Shown piece after piece: positions 36,181 to 64,000 of a stretch of 64,000 bases of DNA. A program made the position numbers and the translations under genes. The first letter of the stretch is position 1. Each line of letters opens with the position of its first letter. Source of the DNA: Pleodorina starrii. Taxonomy: Eukaryota > Chlorophyta > Chlorophyceae > Chlamydomonadales > Volvocaceae. The notes beneath the pieces are model-generated. The model was not told the DNA's origin. It ran no database searches and saw only the letters and a program-made list of their open reading frames with translations. Location of the stretch: NCBI GenBank assembly GCA_030267565.1, contig BRXU01000002.1, positions 5,021,501 through 5,085,500 of the forward strand, written 5' to 3'.

Positions 36181-39100
36181 TAACTCTGCCCCGTAGAGCC
36201 CTAGGCTCTCGGGCGTTGTTTGTAGTGTGGTAGAATGTAGTTTTGGCGCCATGCATGGACCTCGGCCGCCGGCCGGCTCTGCTGCTCATCCTGTAACTAG
36301 TCCGTCTGAGCTTTGCCAATGTGGACTCTGGACCTAGCCAAACAGCACGGTCGCCTCGCGGCTCATCAACGGCAGCCGTGGCGCTGGGGGACGCCTCAAT
36401 GCCGCCTCTGCTGCTCGACACTCGTCGCTTCCGCCGCCGTCTTCTGCCTACTTCCTGAGACCTTCCGACAGTCAGCGTGCCCATCAGATGCTCCTTCCGT
36501 TTAGCCGTGTCATGGACGTCACCGTGGTTGGGGAGCGAGGCGCCCAGCGGGCGACGATCGACGTCATCGTCCGTCCTCCTCAGCCTCCCCTGTGCGCCAC
36601 TGCCCCTTGAGTTCGCTCGTTTCCGCCTCGCTTGACTGGCTTGACAGGGCCAGGCAGTGACGTAGGAGGCGCAGCCGGGGTCTGGTCAGTGCGCGGCAAA
36701 GGCCGAAGGGATGAGGCGCTGTACCGCACTGCCTCCCTTGTCAAGCCGGTCAGCGGTTTCCGCCTGGGGACACACAGCCACACGAAACCCACAAACCACG
36801 CGAAGCCTGAAACCGTAAGTACCCAACCCCATTGCGAGTCGGAATGAAAGACTAAAACGTAGGCGGTATCTGCCAGGAAGTCTGCCACCGCCGGCGGCGT
36901 TGCCTGTCCGGCGGGGCTGGCGGCGTACGACAACACGCCGAAGGACGCAGGAACGCAAAACGGACGCGCCAATTAAGCCTGTGAGCTCTCGTACAGTTGA
37001 CGCTGTTGAGGGAGATGGTCACTCTTTTGATGTGATTAGTGCGACTGCGAATGGAAATGTAATGTCTAGGAAAGCCTTCAAAGACGGCGACCTGGCGCCT
37101 GGGTCCCCTTCCTCAGCAGTCAGGACGAGGCCTCCAGTTCTAGCTCCTCCCATTAATGAGGGATCTCGTCCCATTGCCCTACCCCATCCCCACATCGTCT
37201 TGGGCCCGGCGTGGCGACATGCGAACTGAGATGGCGGTTCGCTTGGATTGCCGCTGTATGTCCGCTGCGAGCGAGCCGATACGAGGGGTGGAGCTCGTGG
37301 GCCACTGGCTCGCAGCGGCGGTAAGGTGCAGGCCCTGGTAGCCGTCAGTCTCAAAACAAGCAGCGGCCTCTTACAAGCCCAGACAGAGACGGCGGCGGTG
37401 CAGCCGCCGGCCGCATCCCCCGCAAGCCGTGTCCCGAGCTCTGCCAGAGCGTTCCCCAACATGCCGCATTCTGCCCCGCACCAATTTTGTGGCTTGGGGA
37501 CAGCCCCATTGACTCGTCGAGAGCGAAAGCCGCCGGGGGATGCGTGTCCAGGAGTGGGTGGGGGCCTGCCTGCGCTTGCAGCCGTCGGCCGCCGCCCCAG
37601 GGGGCGGCCACGGCCTACACGGCCGCTGCCCTTTCACAAATTTTGGCCACTAGCCCTCGCTCAAGTGGTACACCTTGGGCTCCGCCCCCGTGAGCGCCGC
37701 TCCCCGCAATGCGCAGCCCTGTTCTGCCCATCCGTGTTTCCAGGCGCAGGTCTGACCCGTATGGGCCAGAAGTGCCTTATTCAAGAAACTCATCCCTTGA
37801 CTGTAAGTTGGGGTAGCTAGGTGTGTCCGGGCTGCAAGTTTTGCGCCCAAACGTTAACGACACGACCGTTTGCAGTTTAGGCGCATGGGGCTCTGCTGCG
37901 AGGGTGAGCGTTTAGCACCAGCTCCAACCTATATTGCCCGAGGTGAAAATGTATATTGGCAATGACTTGAATTTCGGCTCGGCGAGAGCTTGGTTTCAGT
38001 CGCTCCGGGGAGGGCCGTGCAAACCGGCCGTCTCGGTCTGTACATAGTCTCTGTTCCGCTCTTCATTCTTCCCTTCGGGACCAAGAAAGATGCGTGCTAA
38101 GGTCAGTCACTTTTGTGATTATATAGGTCTGTACTTGCTTTGACGACGCCCTTGCGCGTTGGCGCCGCCCACGGCGCTCGATTATACATTGCAGCCTCAA
38201 GCTTGATGCTGATTCCCAGCAATCCTGTCCCGTTAATGCTTGCAGTGGCGGAAGAAGCGTATGCGCCGGCTCAAGCGCAAGCGCCGGAAGATGCGGCAGC
38301 GCTCGAAGTAAGCGGGACCTCTGGCCTCTGGCCTACCCGCTGGCGTCAAGTGTGCTTCGACACTGGCGTCCACGTTCTCCGCTCTTTAGCGGCCTCGGAG
38401 CTCTGGCTTGGGAGCCTGTGTAACCAGAGCTCGCCTCGATCGTGCCCTTCTCTTCCATGCGTCCATCTCATCGCGCACCGGTTACATGATTTATGGTTAA
38501 CAGCTTGGAAGATTGTGCAGCTGTTCTAGGTCCAGCGGTTCCGACCTGAAGTTGGCGGCGCAGCCATGCAGTCCTAAACTGGGCCAACGCGAAAGCTCCT
38601 CATCGGCGCATGTGGCGGCTATGCCTGGATATACACACTGCTGCAGCGAGTTTTAACCGGTGTTCAGGCAGCCTCACCAGCCCAAGAGCTGTCGGCATGG
38701 CGTTTGTACTATCTCCGCAAACCAGGGCGGGCGTGTAGAGGGAGTCCTGTGCCGAGCGCAAATTGCAGCAGAGACACGTGGGAGGTTACTAACAGCGCGC
38801 CAGCTAAAATGGGGCTTGACTCACCACGCATGGGGTGGGGACAGGGTGGGGTGCGTGAGAGTGCGATTAGGAAGAGGGCAGGGGGGCGCACGGCTCATTT
38901 GCAAGTGCGGTCGGAATGGATCAGGGCAAGGGTTCGTTTAAAAAGCGCAATCTTGGCCGGAAGGTGCATACCCCTGGTGGTGTGGGGTGGTATAGGCGTC
39001 AAGCCGTAGGAACCCCATCTGCCAACACGCTCTTTGGATGCAGCGGCAAGACGCATGCCGAGGTTGACGTGATGCTGGAATACAAGATGAGGGGAGAGAT

Positions 39101-40070
39101 GTGCTGTTCAGAATACGAGAAACGGAAATGATTACAGCCGATCGAGCTCTGGCACAACCTAAGGCAGCGAGAATGTCAAAACCACCTGAGCAGCGCGCGT
39201 CAAACCGGTGGTCCGATGCACAGATCACCAGCGCAGGACATCTTATGACCAACAAGGGAGCCGGGCGAGGGCGATCTCAGCCCAGCCGGCGGCTCCACAG
39301 TACCCAAAGCGCAATGTACCTAAAGCGAATGAAGGTAATATCCGAATTCTGTAAATACCACAGCAACTGGTCACAAACAAAGCCTATCCCCCCGTGCCAA
39401 GCACACACCCATACACACACGCGGCCGAAATGAAATATTTGCGGGCCAAGGATTACGGTGCCTACCTGTGGCCCGTCTGTGCATGCGGAACAGCCCTCCC
39501 CGGCACCGCACAGCTCTGCCCTGCAGTGCACCGGACTCTCAAAACACCAAAAAAGAGCCGCCGCCAAAAAAGGCCCCCCCCTCTGCTCCGGACACATGTG
39601 CAGTATCATCCAACGCTCAGTCGCACACGGTCGGTCCCGTCGGGCAAAAACCGACCAACGGCCAGAAGGTTTAGACAGAAGCAGTCCAGGCGCCTGTCAT
39701 GGCTCAATGACGCGTGACACCACCCACCATCACGCAACGAACGAACGGGTCAACTCCCGCCCCCGATCAAGGGGAAATTTCACCCCGTCCCCCGTCTCTC
39801 CCCCTTCCTCACAAACCCCCCGACACACCCAGTTCACAGTTGCCCCACAGCGGTCGACGACGACGCGGGCGGTTGAACTCCCTCCCCCCCCACAGCGACA
39901 GCCGCTGCCATGCGGGGAGTTCACGCGGGGAGCTCAAGCGCACGGGTGGAGTCCCCACGTCGTCGAAAAGGAAACACAACCCATCACAACCTCCCCCCCC
40001 CACACACACACCACGCGGGTCAGTGCAGCGCGGCGAGCGCGACGTTCAGCTTTCCTTGCGAGCGAGCGCT
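36181..40070. other. Non-coding or unassigned stretch
   Basis: Several ORFs of 60-190 codons exist, but none has a recognised motif or convincing splice context. A minus frame at 36,972-36,580 has a short hydrophobic segment (VLTVSGFAWFVGFVWL) and could be a membrane peptide; support is weak. Confidence 0.3.
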
Positions 40071-40078
40071 TCCGTCGC

Positions 40079-40180
40079 ACGACACAACACAACACAACAC
40101 AACACAACACAACACAACACAACATGACACGACACAACACAACACAACACAACACAAGTTATACAACACAACACAACAGC
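40079..40180. repeat. (ACAAC)n tract
   Basis: Pentanucleotide repeat of ACAAC with a few interruptions. Confidence 0.95.
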
Positions 40181-40251
40181 TGCAGAGCATCGGCGCCACG
40201 ATGGGCGAGTGCGCGGCGGCGCACGTTGCACCTCTCCCCATCCCCCAATGT

Positions 40252-40273
40252 AAAGGAGCATATCACGCCCTGA
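40252..40273 (+). repeat. Intronic motif A outside a known intron
   Basis: AAAGGAGCATATCACGCCCTGA differs at one base from the core of the motif found upstream of four kinase 3' splice sites. It is on the plus strand and is followed by a C tract and CCCAG. No gene is assigned here. Confidence 0.7.
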
Positions 40274-40599
40274 CCCCCCCAATCCCAGGAACCCACCACC
40301 CCCATCACCACCACCACATACACACACACGCCGACACAGTACACCCCCACCCCCCTCCCCTCCCCTCCCTCCACAAGGGGTGTGACACCAGCCCTGGTCC
40401 TCACTCTCCCAGCAACCCTTCGCAGGGCCTGCAGTCGGCAAGCACAACATACCTAAGCAAACCCAAAGCATAAACAACATCAACAACAAGCCCGAGAAGC
40501 TTGCGCCGCGGCATCGGCCCCCCCTGGATCGGGTTTGGGCGCCCCCCCCGTTTCCCCCAAACGTCTCCCGCTGCGGATCCGCAGGTGCACGCAACAACA

Positions 40600-40745
40600 A
40601 GTTTGGTACAAGAGCGCACGCACGCACACGCACTGCACGCACACACGCACGCACGCACTGCACGCACGCACGCACGCACTGCACTGCACTGCACTGCACT
40701 GCACTGCACTGCACGCACGCACGCACTGCACTGCACTGCACGCGC
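40600..40745. repeat. CACGCA / CACTG tandem repeats
   Basis: Alternating blocks of CACG and CTGCA repeats, open on both strands. Confidence 0.92.
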
Positions 40746-42144
40746 GCGGACATATGTAGAAGGCAGGGCAGTCGATCCTGCCTCCCGCCCTTAACCCTCT
40801 TCGCCAAGGGAGGGGACTCACCGCACCGCACCGCACCGCACTCCTCCTCCTCCTCCTCCTCCCCCTGCCTCCGCATGCACGCTGCCGGCCGTGCCGCGGA
40901 ATGCTTCCGAGGTTTGAAGCCCTCTCGTCTGCCCTGGCGCCTCCCGCAACCAACCAACCGGCCATTCAACGTGCCCCGTCCCGTCGCCGGCATGCGCCCA
41001 CACTTCCACATCCCCAATGCACAGCCTCAGGACCCCCGCGCTCAAACACACATTCCGCCCATCCCACAAAAACCCGAGAACAGACCAAACCCGAATCAGA
41101 CGTGTATGGTAACCCGTAAGCGACCAAGAGGTGTTGCAGCGAAAGAGCTATCCAGCGGCCCCTCCCAAGCAAGCCATCAGCCTGCTCTAGAGCACTTGCC
41201 ACCCCAAATTAATTGCGGTGAAGCCCAGAGGGCTACGTCCCCTAAGCTTCCGCCGCGATGCTGCCGCAGACACACCCGACGCAGACAGAGCGCGCGCATT
41301 CGTCAAGAGGCCTTTACTGGCGCACTTTGGCCCTTCCATATGTCGCACTTCGGAGAGCCACGGCAATTGGGGGAACGGGGTGTGCCAAACCATACATGCC
41401 ATCCATCCATCCGCCCAATCGCCCAAACCCTCAATTGAAACAGCACTGTCACTTGGCTTCTCAACCACTTCCCTCCCTCCCCCCATGGGCCACCACCACC
41501 ACCACCACCACCACCACCACCACCATCTGGGTTCCTGTGTACACACACGAGAAACTAAAAACCACTAAATACAACCAGACAAAAGGCAAGGAGGAGAAAG
41601 CTCACGCTTGCCGCGGCGTTGGGGTCGCAACGCCGCAATGCAGCTCTCCATGCGGTGTGGCAGTGGCAGTGGCTTCCGCCGCAGTCTGCAGTGGATCCAT
41701 CGCGCCATCCCATCTCAGCCTCCCATCCCAGTCTCCAGACTCTCGTGTGCCGCACGCGCCTTCGGAACGCGCGCCCGCACCCACCGCCGCACCCACCGCC
41801 GCCGCCACAGCCACAGCCGCCGTCAAACGTCATACAGCTCTCAGCAGCGCCCTTCAGCTCACGACCAACAACAGCCGGCCCTCCTGCCGCTCGCGGCGCA
41901 ACGCATGCAGGGCCCCCCTGGCCCCCCTCCCCCCCTCGGCGTTTCCGGCCGCTGAATCGCCCGGGTGACACCACTCGTTCGTTCGCCCATTCCCTTCCGT
42001 TCCTTTCCCCTCCATTCCTTCCTCCCCTCGTTCCTCTCCTCTCTCCCTCTTCCATCCCCCTCCCACGCCTCTCCCTCCCCCATCCTACCCCTCCCGCCAT
42101 CATTCCGCCACCACAGCCCGCTCGCACCAACCCTTCTCACGCAG
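40746..42144. other. Low-complexity intergenic stretch
   Basis: No gene is supported. Includes a (CCA)n tract at about 41,492-41,525 and long pyrimidine-rich segments. Confidence 0.5.
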
Positions 42145-42330
42145 CGGCCCCTTCCTCTCCCCCTCCCCCTCCCCCTCTCCCTCCCCCTCCCCCTCCCCCT
42201 CCCCCTCCCCCTCCCCCTCCCCCTCCCCCTCCCCCTCCCCCTCCCCCTCCCCCTCCCCCTCCCCCTCCCCCTCCCCCTCCCCCTCCCCCTCCCCCTCCCC
42301 CTCCCCCTCTCCCTCTCCCTACTCCTCCTC
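42145..42330. repeat. (CCCCCT)n tract
   Basis: About 30 hexanucleotide units, just downstream of the kinase gene. Open frames through it are artefacts. Confidence 0.97.
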
Positions 42331-42514
42331 CTCCCGTCACCCACCGTCCCTTCGCCGCGGTCGCTTTCTCTCAATAGCCCCTCCCCCCGTCCACCCCCCA
42401 CCCCCCGGGGTCGCCTCGCTTCCAACGCCGCAACCTCATCTTCACCCCCCCTCCACCCCCTCGATCCCCTCTCACCCCACCACCCCCTCCTAAACCCCCG
42501 CCTCTTCCGCCTAT

Positions 42515-58251
<15,737 letters not shown>

Positions 58252-61200
58252 CGGGCCTTCCGGCTGTTTGGCCTACAATTTCACAGTCGCCACCCAATGT
58301 GTTATCAAGTTCAAATCTCGGCAAGGGCCTATCAAAGTGCTCACCGCGGGTGGCTCTCTAGTCCGAGCACCGTCTCCCGACGCGCGAGGAGCCGTCCCTG
58401 CTGACTGGCTGAGGCATTGCCCCATCGTTGTCTAGGTTCCAACTCAGCGTTAAGGCCACTGTTGGCCCCCACACTGTCACCTTTACGGTAGATAATTTCC
58501 GATGTAGAGGTACCGCCCTACCCACGCATGCCTCAAGAAATAGTATTCATGCAGCCGCGAACAGTATTCACGAGTGAAGCATCAGTGAAACGAAGTACCG
58601 GTAAGCTGGAGATAAACCGGTCCCTGCTCACGGTCCCTGCTCGTAATAACTTCTACAATAAGTACTACACAAATTCGGCGGTATTCGTTCACCACAGCGG
58701 TTGACAAAGGAGTTGCGTACCCGAAGTGGCGCAGAAAAGTTTTTTGTCGTACGGAGGGGAAATAGATTGAACAAGCACCCAAGCGTCTCCTCTACTTTTT
58801 TTGCGATACACTCTTTAAGAAATAGTTCAAGGACCAAGAAAAACCCAACAATTCTACCTTTCCGTACCTTTGGTCGTACTTTCATTACCGGATGTTGTGT
58901 GTATAATCCCAAAATTTCTGCCACAATTACCCTCCTTGCAGATTGCATCTGCATCGGGAGCAATTGCACTTAAGAAGCTTACAATAGGCGAATCACAATT
59001 TGATGTTCTGGCGCAACCAGTGCCGAGGGGTGCCCCCTCTTTGCCGGAGGGCCTGCGTTTCAGCCAATCTGATGAAAGTTTCAGTTGCCTTACACTTGTG
59101 CCATAGCCAGCCTCCGTCCCCCCGGCATCAGGCCTCAGGATAATTTCCAAAAAATAGTATGACACGAGGAGTCGCAGGGAGCGCCAGCGAACACCCACAA
59201 CTGAACCCCCGGTCGTGCAGGAGCATGCCGTCCACCCTGCCTCTCCGCTTCCCAACCAGTGATCTCAGTTTCATGGTCCCGGTGGCTCAACGTCCCCGAA
59301 GGGCCGTTGCAGTCGAGCGGCCGGCGCAAGGTACTGAAGGGGTACGAAACGCCGTCCGAAGCCCGGCGTACGTCCACCAGTCATACAACGAAAAGGCGGC
59401 GAGAGTAACTCTTCCTGTCCTTCCTCCTGCCAAAGCTATTGTGTAAAGACGTGTAGTCTGGTGGAGTGGCATGGCGGTAAAGTGCCGGCAGGGGCCCGCT
59501 CTTCATGCCGTTCGGGGTTTCTGGGTGGGCTGTCGGCCGTACTCAGGTGTGAGTGAAGCTGCGATATGGTGCAGGCGGGCCCGCACGGTCGGGTCGGGTC
59601 GGGACGGGTCGAGGGACCTCACATGTAAGGTAAGTCTGCCTCGGTGGTTGCTCGCGGGCCCCACCTCACCTCACCTCACCTCTCCTCATCGCGCGATGGA
59701 GCGCCTCCTGGCCCGTGCACACCACACCTCGGGGGGTTATCCACGTATAGGCCGGAGCCCCGGGGGGGGGGGGTTATCCCTCGGCAGCCAGACAGCTCCG
59801 CCACACCGGACCTTCCGACGGCTCCCACCCAGAGGGGCTCGACCCAGCACCGCTACAGCCGCACCACAATCCACAAACGACAAGAAGACCCTCCTCGGGA
59901 AGGCGCCGCCCAGCCCTCAGCCCCCATTCTCCCCGCCGGGACAGACCGCCGGTGTGACATGGACACCGGCCATGATGTGTGTGCGCTGTATCCTCTGTCG
60001 AATGTATATATTTATTGTTTATGTCTCTTTATCGCACATCCTCACTTTCAGCGTTTCTTCCTCCCTCTCTCTCACTCCCTCTCGTTCTCTCGCTCTCTGC
60101 GAACGCATGGTTGGGACGTGTCGGGGCGCTACAGCAGGCGCAGGAGGATACCCGAACAGCTACAGCCCCCGAACAGCTATAGCCCCCGAACAGCGATACG
60201 GAACGCTGCTGCTCGCTGCGATCCTCTCCAACCCGCCGCCACCCACGCCCCACTGCGACCTACCCACCCGCCCACCCTCCCAGTGGGGGCCGGGCGGCGG
60301 CTCCGCACTCGCAGCGGCGGCTGCGGCCCCACACCAACGCGCCCCCCGCCCCCCGGCCCGCGTTCACGGGCCCCGGCCTATACGTGGATACCCCCCCGGC
60401 CCTCCGGCCTCCCGGCACTCCAGGCTCTCGGCGCAGACCCTACACGACGAAACCAAAATCATCATCCGCCGACAGGCAGCTGGGGGGCGCAACCAAAGCC
60501 GTGCTAGTTGGAAGCTGTTCCTTTTCTCCTCCCTCCCTCTCTCTTCCAAAACTTGGAGAGCAGACATAAGGGGATGTATGCCGCCGCCCGACTGCAACCC
60601 TACCCTGGGCACCAACTGTGACGGAAACACGGAATCCACTGCACTCCGCCCGCAAGTCGAATCCAGACAAAGCGCCCGACGGCCCCAGCGCGAGCTGCCC
60701 AGCTGCTTCCTGAGAGGGCGGTGGCGATGAGCCCCGCAGTAACAGAGCAAAGCAAGGCGCAGCAAGGCCGGCGGCGCTTAACACAAACACAACAATGGGC
60801 AAGGCAACGCAGAACGCATGATGCATAACGCAACGGAAAATAAAGGGAAGCGAAAACGACGCCGCGCGGAATTCCTCAAAAAGGACAAGAGACACCGCCG
60901 CGCGTGCGCGTACGACAAGAGCTTGCAACAGTGCAACAGCCTTTCAACAGCACGCGAGCATATACGGTAAGTGCGGGGCCGCGGCACGTAGGATGTGCGG
61001 TTGACGGCGCCCGTCGCCCGCGCACGCGCGCGCCCCACCCAAAACGTTTTATGTATATATGTGTATCGACACCCAAGGCGCCGGCCGCGGACGCAACTTT
61101 CCCAACCACCACCCGGCCCCGGGCCCCCGCCCCGGCCCGGACCCACCGCCGCCACCACAACCACCACCATCGCTATCAAAAGAACGCCGTCTGCAAGAAT

Positions 61201-61507
61201 CGATGTCCACCAACGACCACAGCGACAAAACCAAACCTACGCGCCAAAACCTGCACCACAACGCGGCGGGGCTCGAGGCGTAGGCCCCCCACGCCCCACG
61301 CAGCGCAACGACCCAAGCAAGCGACCCAGGAGCCAAGAGGAGCGGTTTAACTTGCGGCCCGCCCCGGAAAAGGTGCGGCTGTGGGGCTGTGGGGCTCCTC
61401 CTCCTCCTCCTGCTCCCTGCCGCCGAGCCCGCCCACGCGTTCACCATCACCGTTTCGCCCCGCTCCGTGGGCTGATCCGGGGACAGATATCAAGGACCCT
61501 CCCCCCA
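58252..61507. other. Intergenic, no supported gene; two motif B copies
   Basis: Presumed 5' flank of the kinase gene and 3' flank of the right-edge gene. Motif B copies lie at 59,731-59,760 (minus) and 60,361-60,398 (plus), about 630 bp apart and facing each other. Long ORFs here (up to 419 codons at 59,471-60,730) cross these repeats and have no recognised domain. 58,560-58,970 is AT-richer with no feature. Confidence 0.4.
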
Positions 61508-61916
61508 CTAGCCACGCGAGACGCGGCCGCCGCCCGCGCCTCCTGCTGTCCGGCCGCCTACCGCCGCTGCTCCACCCGCCGCCGCCGCCGCTGCGGCTCC
61601 GCTGCCTCTGCCGCCTCCTCCCCCTCCCCCTCCTCCTCCTCCCCCTCCTCCCCGCAGCACCGCCTGCAGCAGTCGGGCGCTCCTGGGCGGTCTGGCGGCG
61701 CCCTGGGCCTTACGCATGTCGTGCAGCGCCGCCGTGACCGCGTTGCGGTACGTGTTCATCAGCACCAACAGGTCAGAGCGCTTCGCCGCCAGCAACAGCG
61801 CCCTGCGGACCCCGGGGGGGGGGGCGGGGCGAGGTGAGGCGGGAGCGAGAGGGTGGGAGGGCAGGAGGCGGGAGAGAAAGGGGCGAGAGGTGGAGTGAGA
61901 GGGGCCGCGGGGACAT

Positions 61917-61983
<67 letters not shown>

Positions 61984-64000
61984 TCGTTACAGTATCTGAC
62001 CGGGCCCTGACGCTGGCCAGGGGCTGCTAACCCAGCCCCGACGGAAAGACCGCCTAAGCACTCTCCCCCTTGCGGTGGGAGAAGGGCGTGAGGGGCCGCT
62101 ACCCCCTCCTGCTCGACGCAGAGCTGGCTGCGTCATACACCCCATATACGGGTGTACGGCGCAGCGGCTCCCCAAAGGCTTGAGCTCACAGCCTGCCTTA
62201 TACGGCAGCTGGGCCCTTCGTCCGCACAAACAGCAGTCGCGCCGGCGCACTACGCGGCGCCCGCGCTGTCCTGCCCGCCCTGAAGTCCTTGCAGCGCCGG
62301 GGCGCCCGGCCGGCCTGCTACCGGCTGGCGGTGCTCCTCTAGGCGCGAAAACAAAGCGCTGAGAACCTGCCCCGAGCTTGGTCCGGCTCGTGGGCGGTCA
62401 GCACCAAAGGAGAACCCAAGACAGCGCGCGCCCTACCCCTGCTACTACTCCTACTACGACGGCCCCGGAGAGGCCGGGGGGTGGCCCCTAGAGGCCGAGC
62501 TCCAGAGCGCCGCTTGGCCTCGACGCGGCAGGAGGTCGGGAGCGGGCCTTGCGGCAGCGGGCTAGGTGACGGAGCTATAGTTCGCACTAGGCGGCACCTC
62601 GCCAACTCTCCTCACTCTCGCTAAACCCGCTCCCTAAAGCCTCCCTTGCCTACAAAAGGCAGCCTGCGGCGGTCTCTGCACCCTAAGTCCTCTCGGACCC
62701 GAAGGAACCCCCCCCTCCTCCTCCCCTCCTCTCACGCCTCCCTGCCTCGACGCCCTAAGTTCCCTCCCTCACCCCTAAAGCCCCTTCATCCCCTCACTCC
62801 ACTTCCCCTCCCCCTCCCTCCATACCCATCCCTGCGTGCTGCACACACTGAAAGTGGCCGTTGACCACCGCCAGGATGGGGTGGTCAGGCCCTACCCCCT
62901 CCCATCCCCGCCTTGGCACGTCTAGCTCCGCAAACCCCCGCACACGCTGCCAAAATTCTAGCGCTGCGCGCGCCTTGGCCACCTCGACTGGGTCTGGGGC
63001 ATCCGGGGCGGTGGGCGAGTTCCTGACTGCCCACAGCCCCACGCGCGCCCGTTCCATGGCCGTGAGCGCCGCCAGGCAGATCACGTCCCACACGCACTGC
63101 TGTACGCCTGGCGGTGGCTCCGCCAGCCACACGTTCGCCCGGGTGATGGGCCCGGGCACGTGGGCGGCGATCTGCTGCACCACCGTTTGCGCCACCGGGC
63201 ACTCCCAGAAGTGGTGTGCGCGCGGCGAGCATGCGTGTGGGCCGGCTCCCCCGTACGCGCCGCACTTGCATTGTTCTGGTGCCGCTCCCCTTATGTGGCT
63301 GTTGCCGGGAAGCGGCACGCCGTCCTGTGCCAACCGCCAGAGCGTCTCAAAGTGTTCGCGCTCCCATTTGATGGGCCACATTCGCCGGAGCATTGCCAGT
63401 ACGCCTGCTGCTGGCGCCACTTCGGCGGCGGCTGGCTGATGTCCCGGCGGGTGGGCTCCTGCTGCCGCTGCCGCCGCTGCGGGCTGCTCCCGGGCTTCCC
63501 GCTCGTAGGCTGCGTGCAGGCGGGCCCGGCGCTCCGTTACCGGCTGCATCTGCAGTAGGGTGGCTTGGCGGACGGAGAGGTCGCGCAGCTTGGTGCTGAG
63601 TGACCCCCCAAACCGGCTGAGTGACCCCCCAAACCGTGTGTGTGTGTGTGTGTGTATGTGTGTGTGTGTGTGTGTTGGTGCAGTGGGCGGGCGGGTGATG
63701 GGGGTGAGAAGGATGCACTGCCGTACATGCCGTACCTGTACTGGTCGAGCAGCGACAGCATGGACTGCGCCTCCTCGGGCTGCAGCAGTGAGCCCTTCGG
63801 CCGCCCATCCAAACTGTCCAGGGAGGGCGAGGAAGGCACCTTGAACTGCGACTCGGAGGCGGCGGCAGCCGCCGCCGCCGCCGCCGCCGCGTCCGCCGCA
63901 ACAGCGGCGGCCGCTGCCGCCGCCGCCGTCGCGGCCGCCGCGGCGGGAGCGCCCGCTCCCGCCGTCGGCCGCGTCCGGAAGCTCCCCGCCACTCCGTCCG
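61508..64000 (-). CDS. 3' end of an unknown Ala-rich gene (5' end outside window)
   Basis: Two exons, 64,000-63,736 and 61,802-61,508, join GAC CAG TAC AG|G in phase across a 1.93-kb GT-AG intron and end in TAG at 61,508-61,510. The first exon has long Ala runs, then QFKVPSSPSLDSLDG and SMLSLLDQYR. The second continues ALLLAAKRSDLLVLMN and HDMRKAQG, an amphipathic helical stretch likely to form a coiled coil, and ends in Gly/Ala-rich sequence. No family is recognised. The stop could be read through if an earlier donor in the Gly tract is used. Confidence 0.6.
61919..61982. repeat. (TG)n tract at LINE copy 2 3' end
   Basis: About 32 TG units; in the LINE orientation this is the (CA)n tail. 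Confidence 0.97.
61984..63637 (-). mobile_element. LINE 3' part, copy 2 (in intron of right-edge gene)
   Basis: Minus-strand reading is open from 63,637 to the stop at 62,794 (about 280 codons). It holds the C-terminal domain of a LINE ORF, with a Cys/His motif CKCGAYGG...HHFWECP and an Ala-rich hinge. About 810 bp of 3' UTR follows, ending at 61,984. The 5' end is truncated; a 21-bp direct duplication (GCTGAGTGACCCCCCAAACC on the plus strand) lies at about 63,595-63,637. Both ends adjoin CA/TG tracts (63,638-63,676 and 61,919-61,982). Confidence 0.85.

Noticed and set aside
36580..36972. Possible membrane protein ORF on the minus strand
   Set aside because: Only a short hydrophobic stretch; no splice context, homologous family or typical codon bias.
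40046..41017. 323-codon minus ORF
   Set aside because: Composed of ACAAC, CACGCA and other simple repeats; no domain visible.
42137..42377. Poly-Pro and poly-Gly ORFs
   Set aside because: They read through a (CCCCCT)n microsatellite and have no splice or motif support.
59471..60730. 419-codon plus ORF
   Set aside because: It crosses dispersed motif B repeats and low-complexity DNA, with no recognisable domain.

Overview
This is a nuclear window of a eukaryote, most likely a GC-rich green alga of the Chlamydomonas/Volvox kind. I infer this from five things: strong G/C bias at codon third positions; many short GT-AG introns with C-rich 3' ends; Ala/Gly/Pro homopolymer tracts; starch-binding (CBM25/53-like) modules; and a dense load of microsatellites, LINE, hAT, LTR-like and KDZ-like elements. 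The species is not determined. No rRNA, tRNA or CRISPR array was seen.

Layout. Positions 1-7651 carry, on the minus strand, a multi-exon gene for a modular esterase: esterase domain, two CBM25/53-like modules, then a second esterase domain running off the left edge. A 794-bp hAT-type MITE with a perfect 8-bp target duplication sits in one of its introns. Positions 8.6-16 kb are a transposon nest: a truncated LINE reverse transcriptase, a hAT-like transposase relic folded into an inverted repeat, and a long foldback palindrome interrupted by a small LTR-flanked element with a 5-bp target duplication. Positions 16,637-20,099 are a seven-exon plus-strand gene of unknown function; 22,130-22,265 is the last exon of a HECT ubiquitin ligase. 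Positions 22.9-23.9 kb hold a rearranged endogenous copy of a CRESS-type circular ssDNA virus (Rep and Cap pieces). Next come a 90-bp satellite (24.5-25.5 kb) and a 6-kb G-rich satellite (26.7-32.8 kb) whose minus strand is open for 2073 codons. A KDZ-like transposase N-terminus lies at 34.4-35.3 kb, then mostly low-complexity DNA to 42.5 kb.

Positions 58,251-42,515 (minus) are an 18-exon gene that I could assemble with consistent splice phases into a 1494-residue GAF-PAS-protein kinase. It has an insert of about 575 residues inside the kinase N-lobe. Its introns contain microsatellites, a LINE 3' end, a SINE-like element and a short recurrent motif just upstream of several 3' splice sites. 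The right edge (61,508-64,000, minus) is the 3' end of another gene whose intron holds a second copy of the same LINE.

The main leads are the motifs shared between introns near splice sites (candidate introner-like elements), the LINE/SINE pair associated with (CA)n tracts, the rearranged viral copy with a 39-bp direct repeat, the nested palindrome/LTR element, and the kinase insert. All gene models are manual splice predictions without transcript support.
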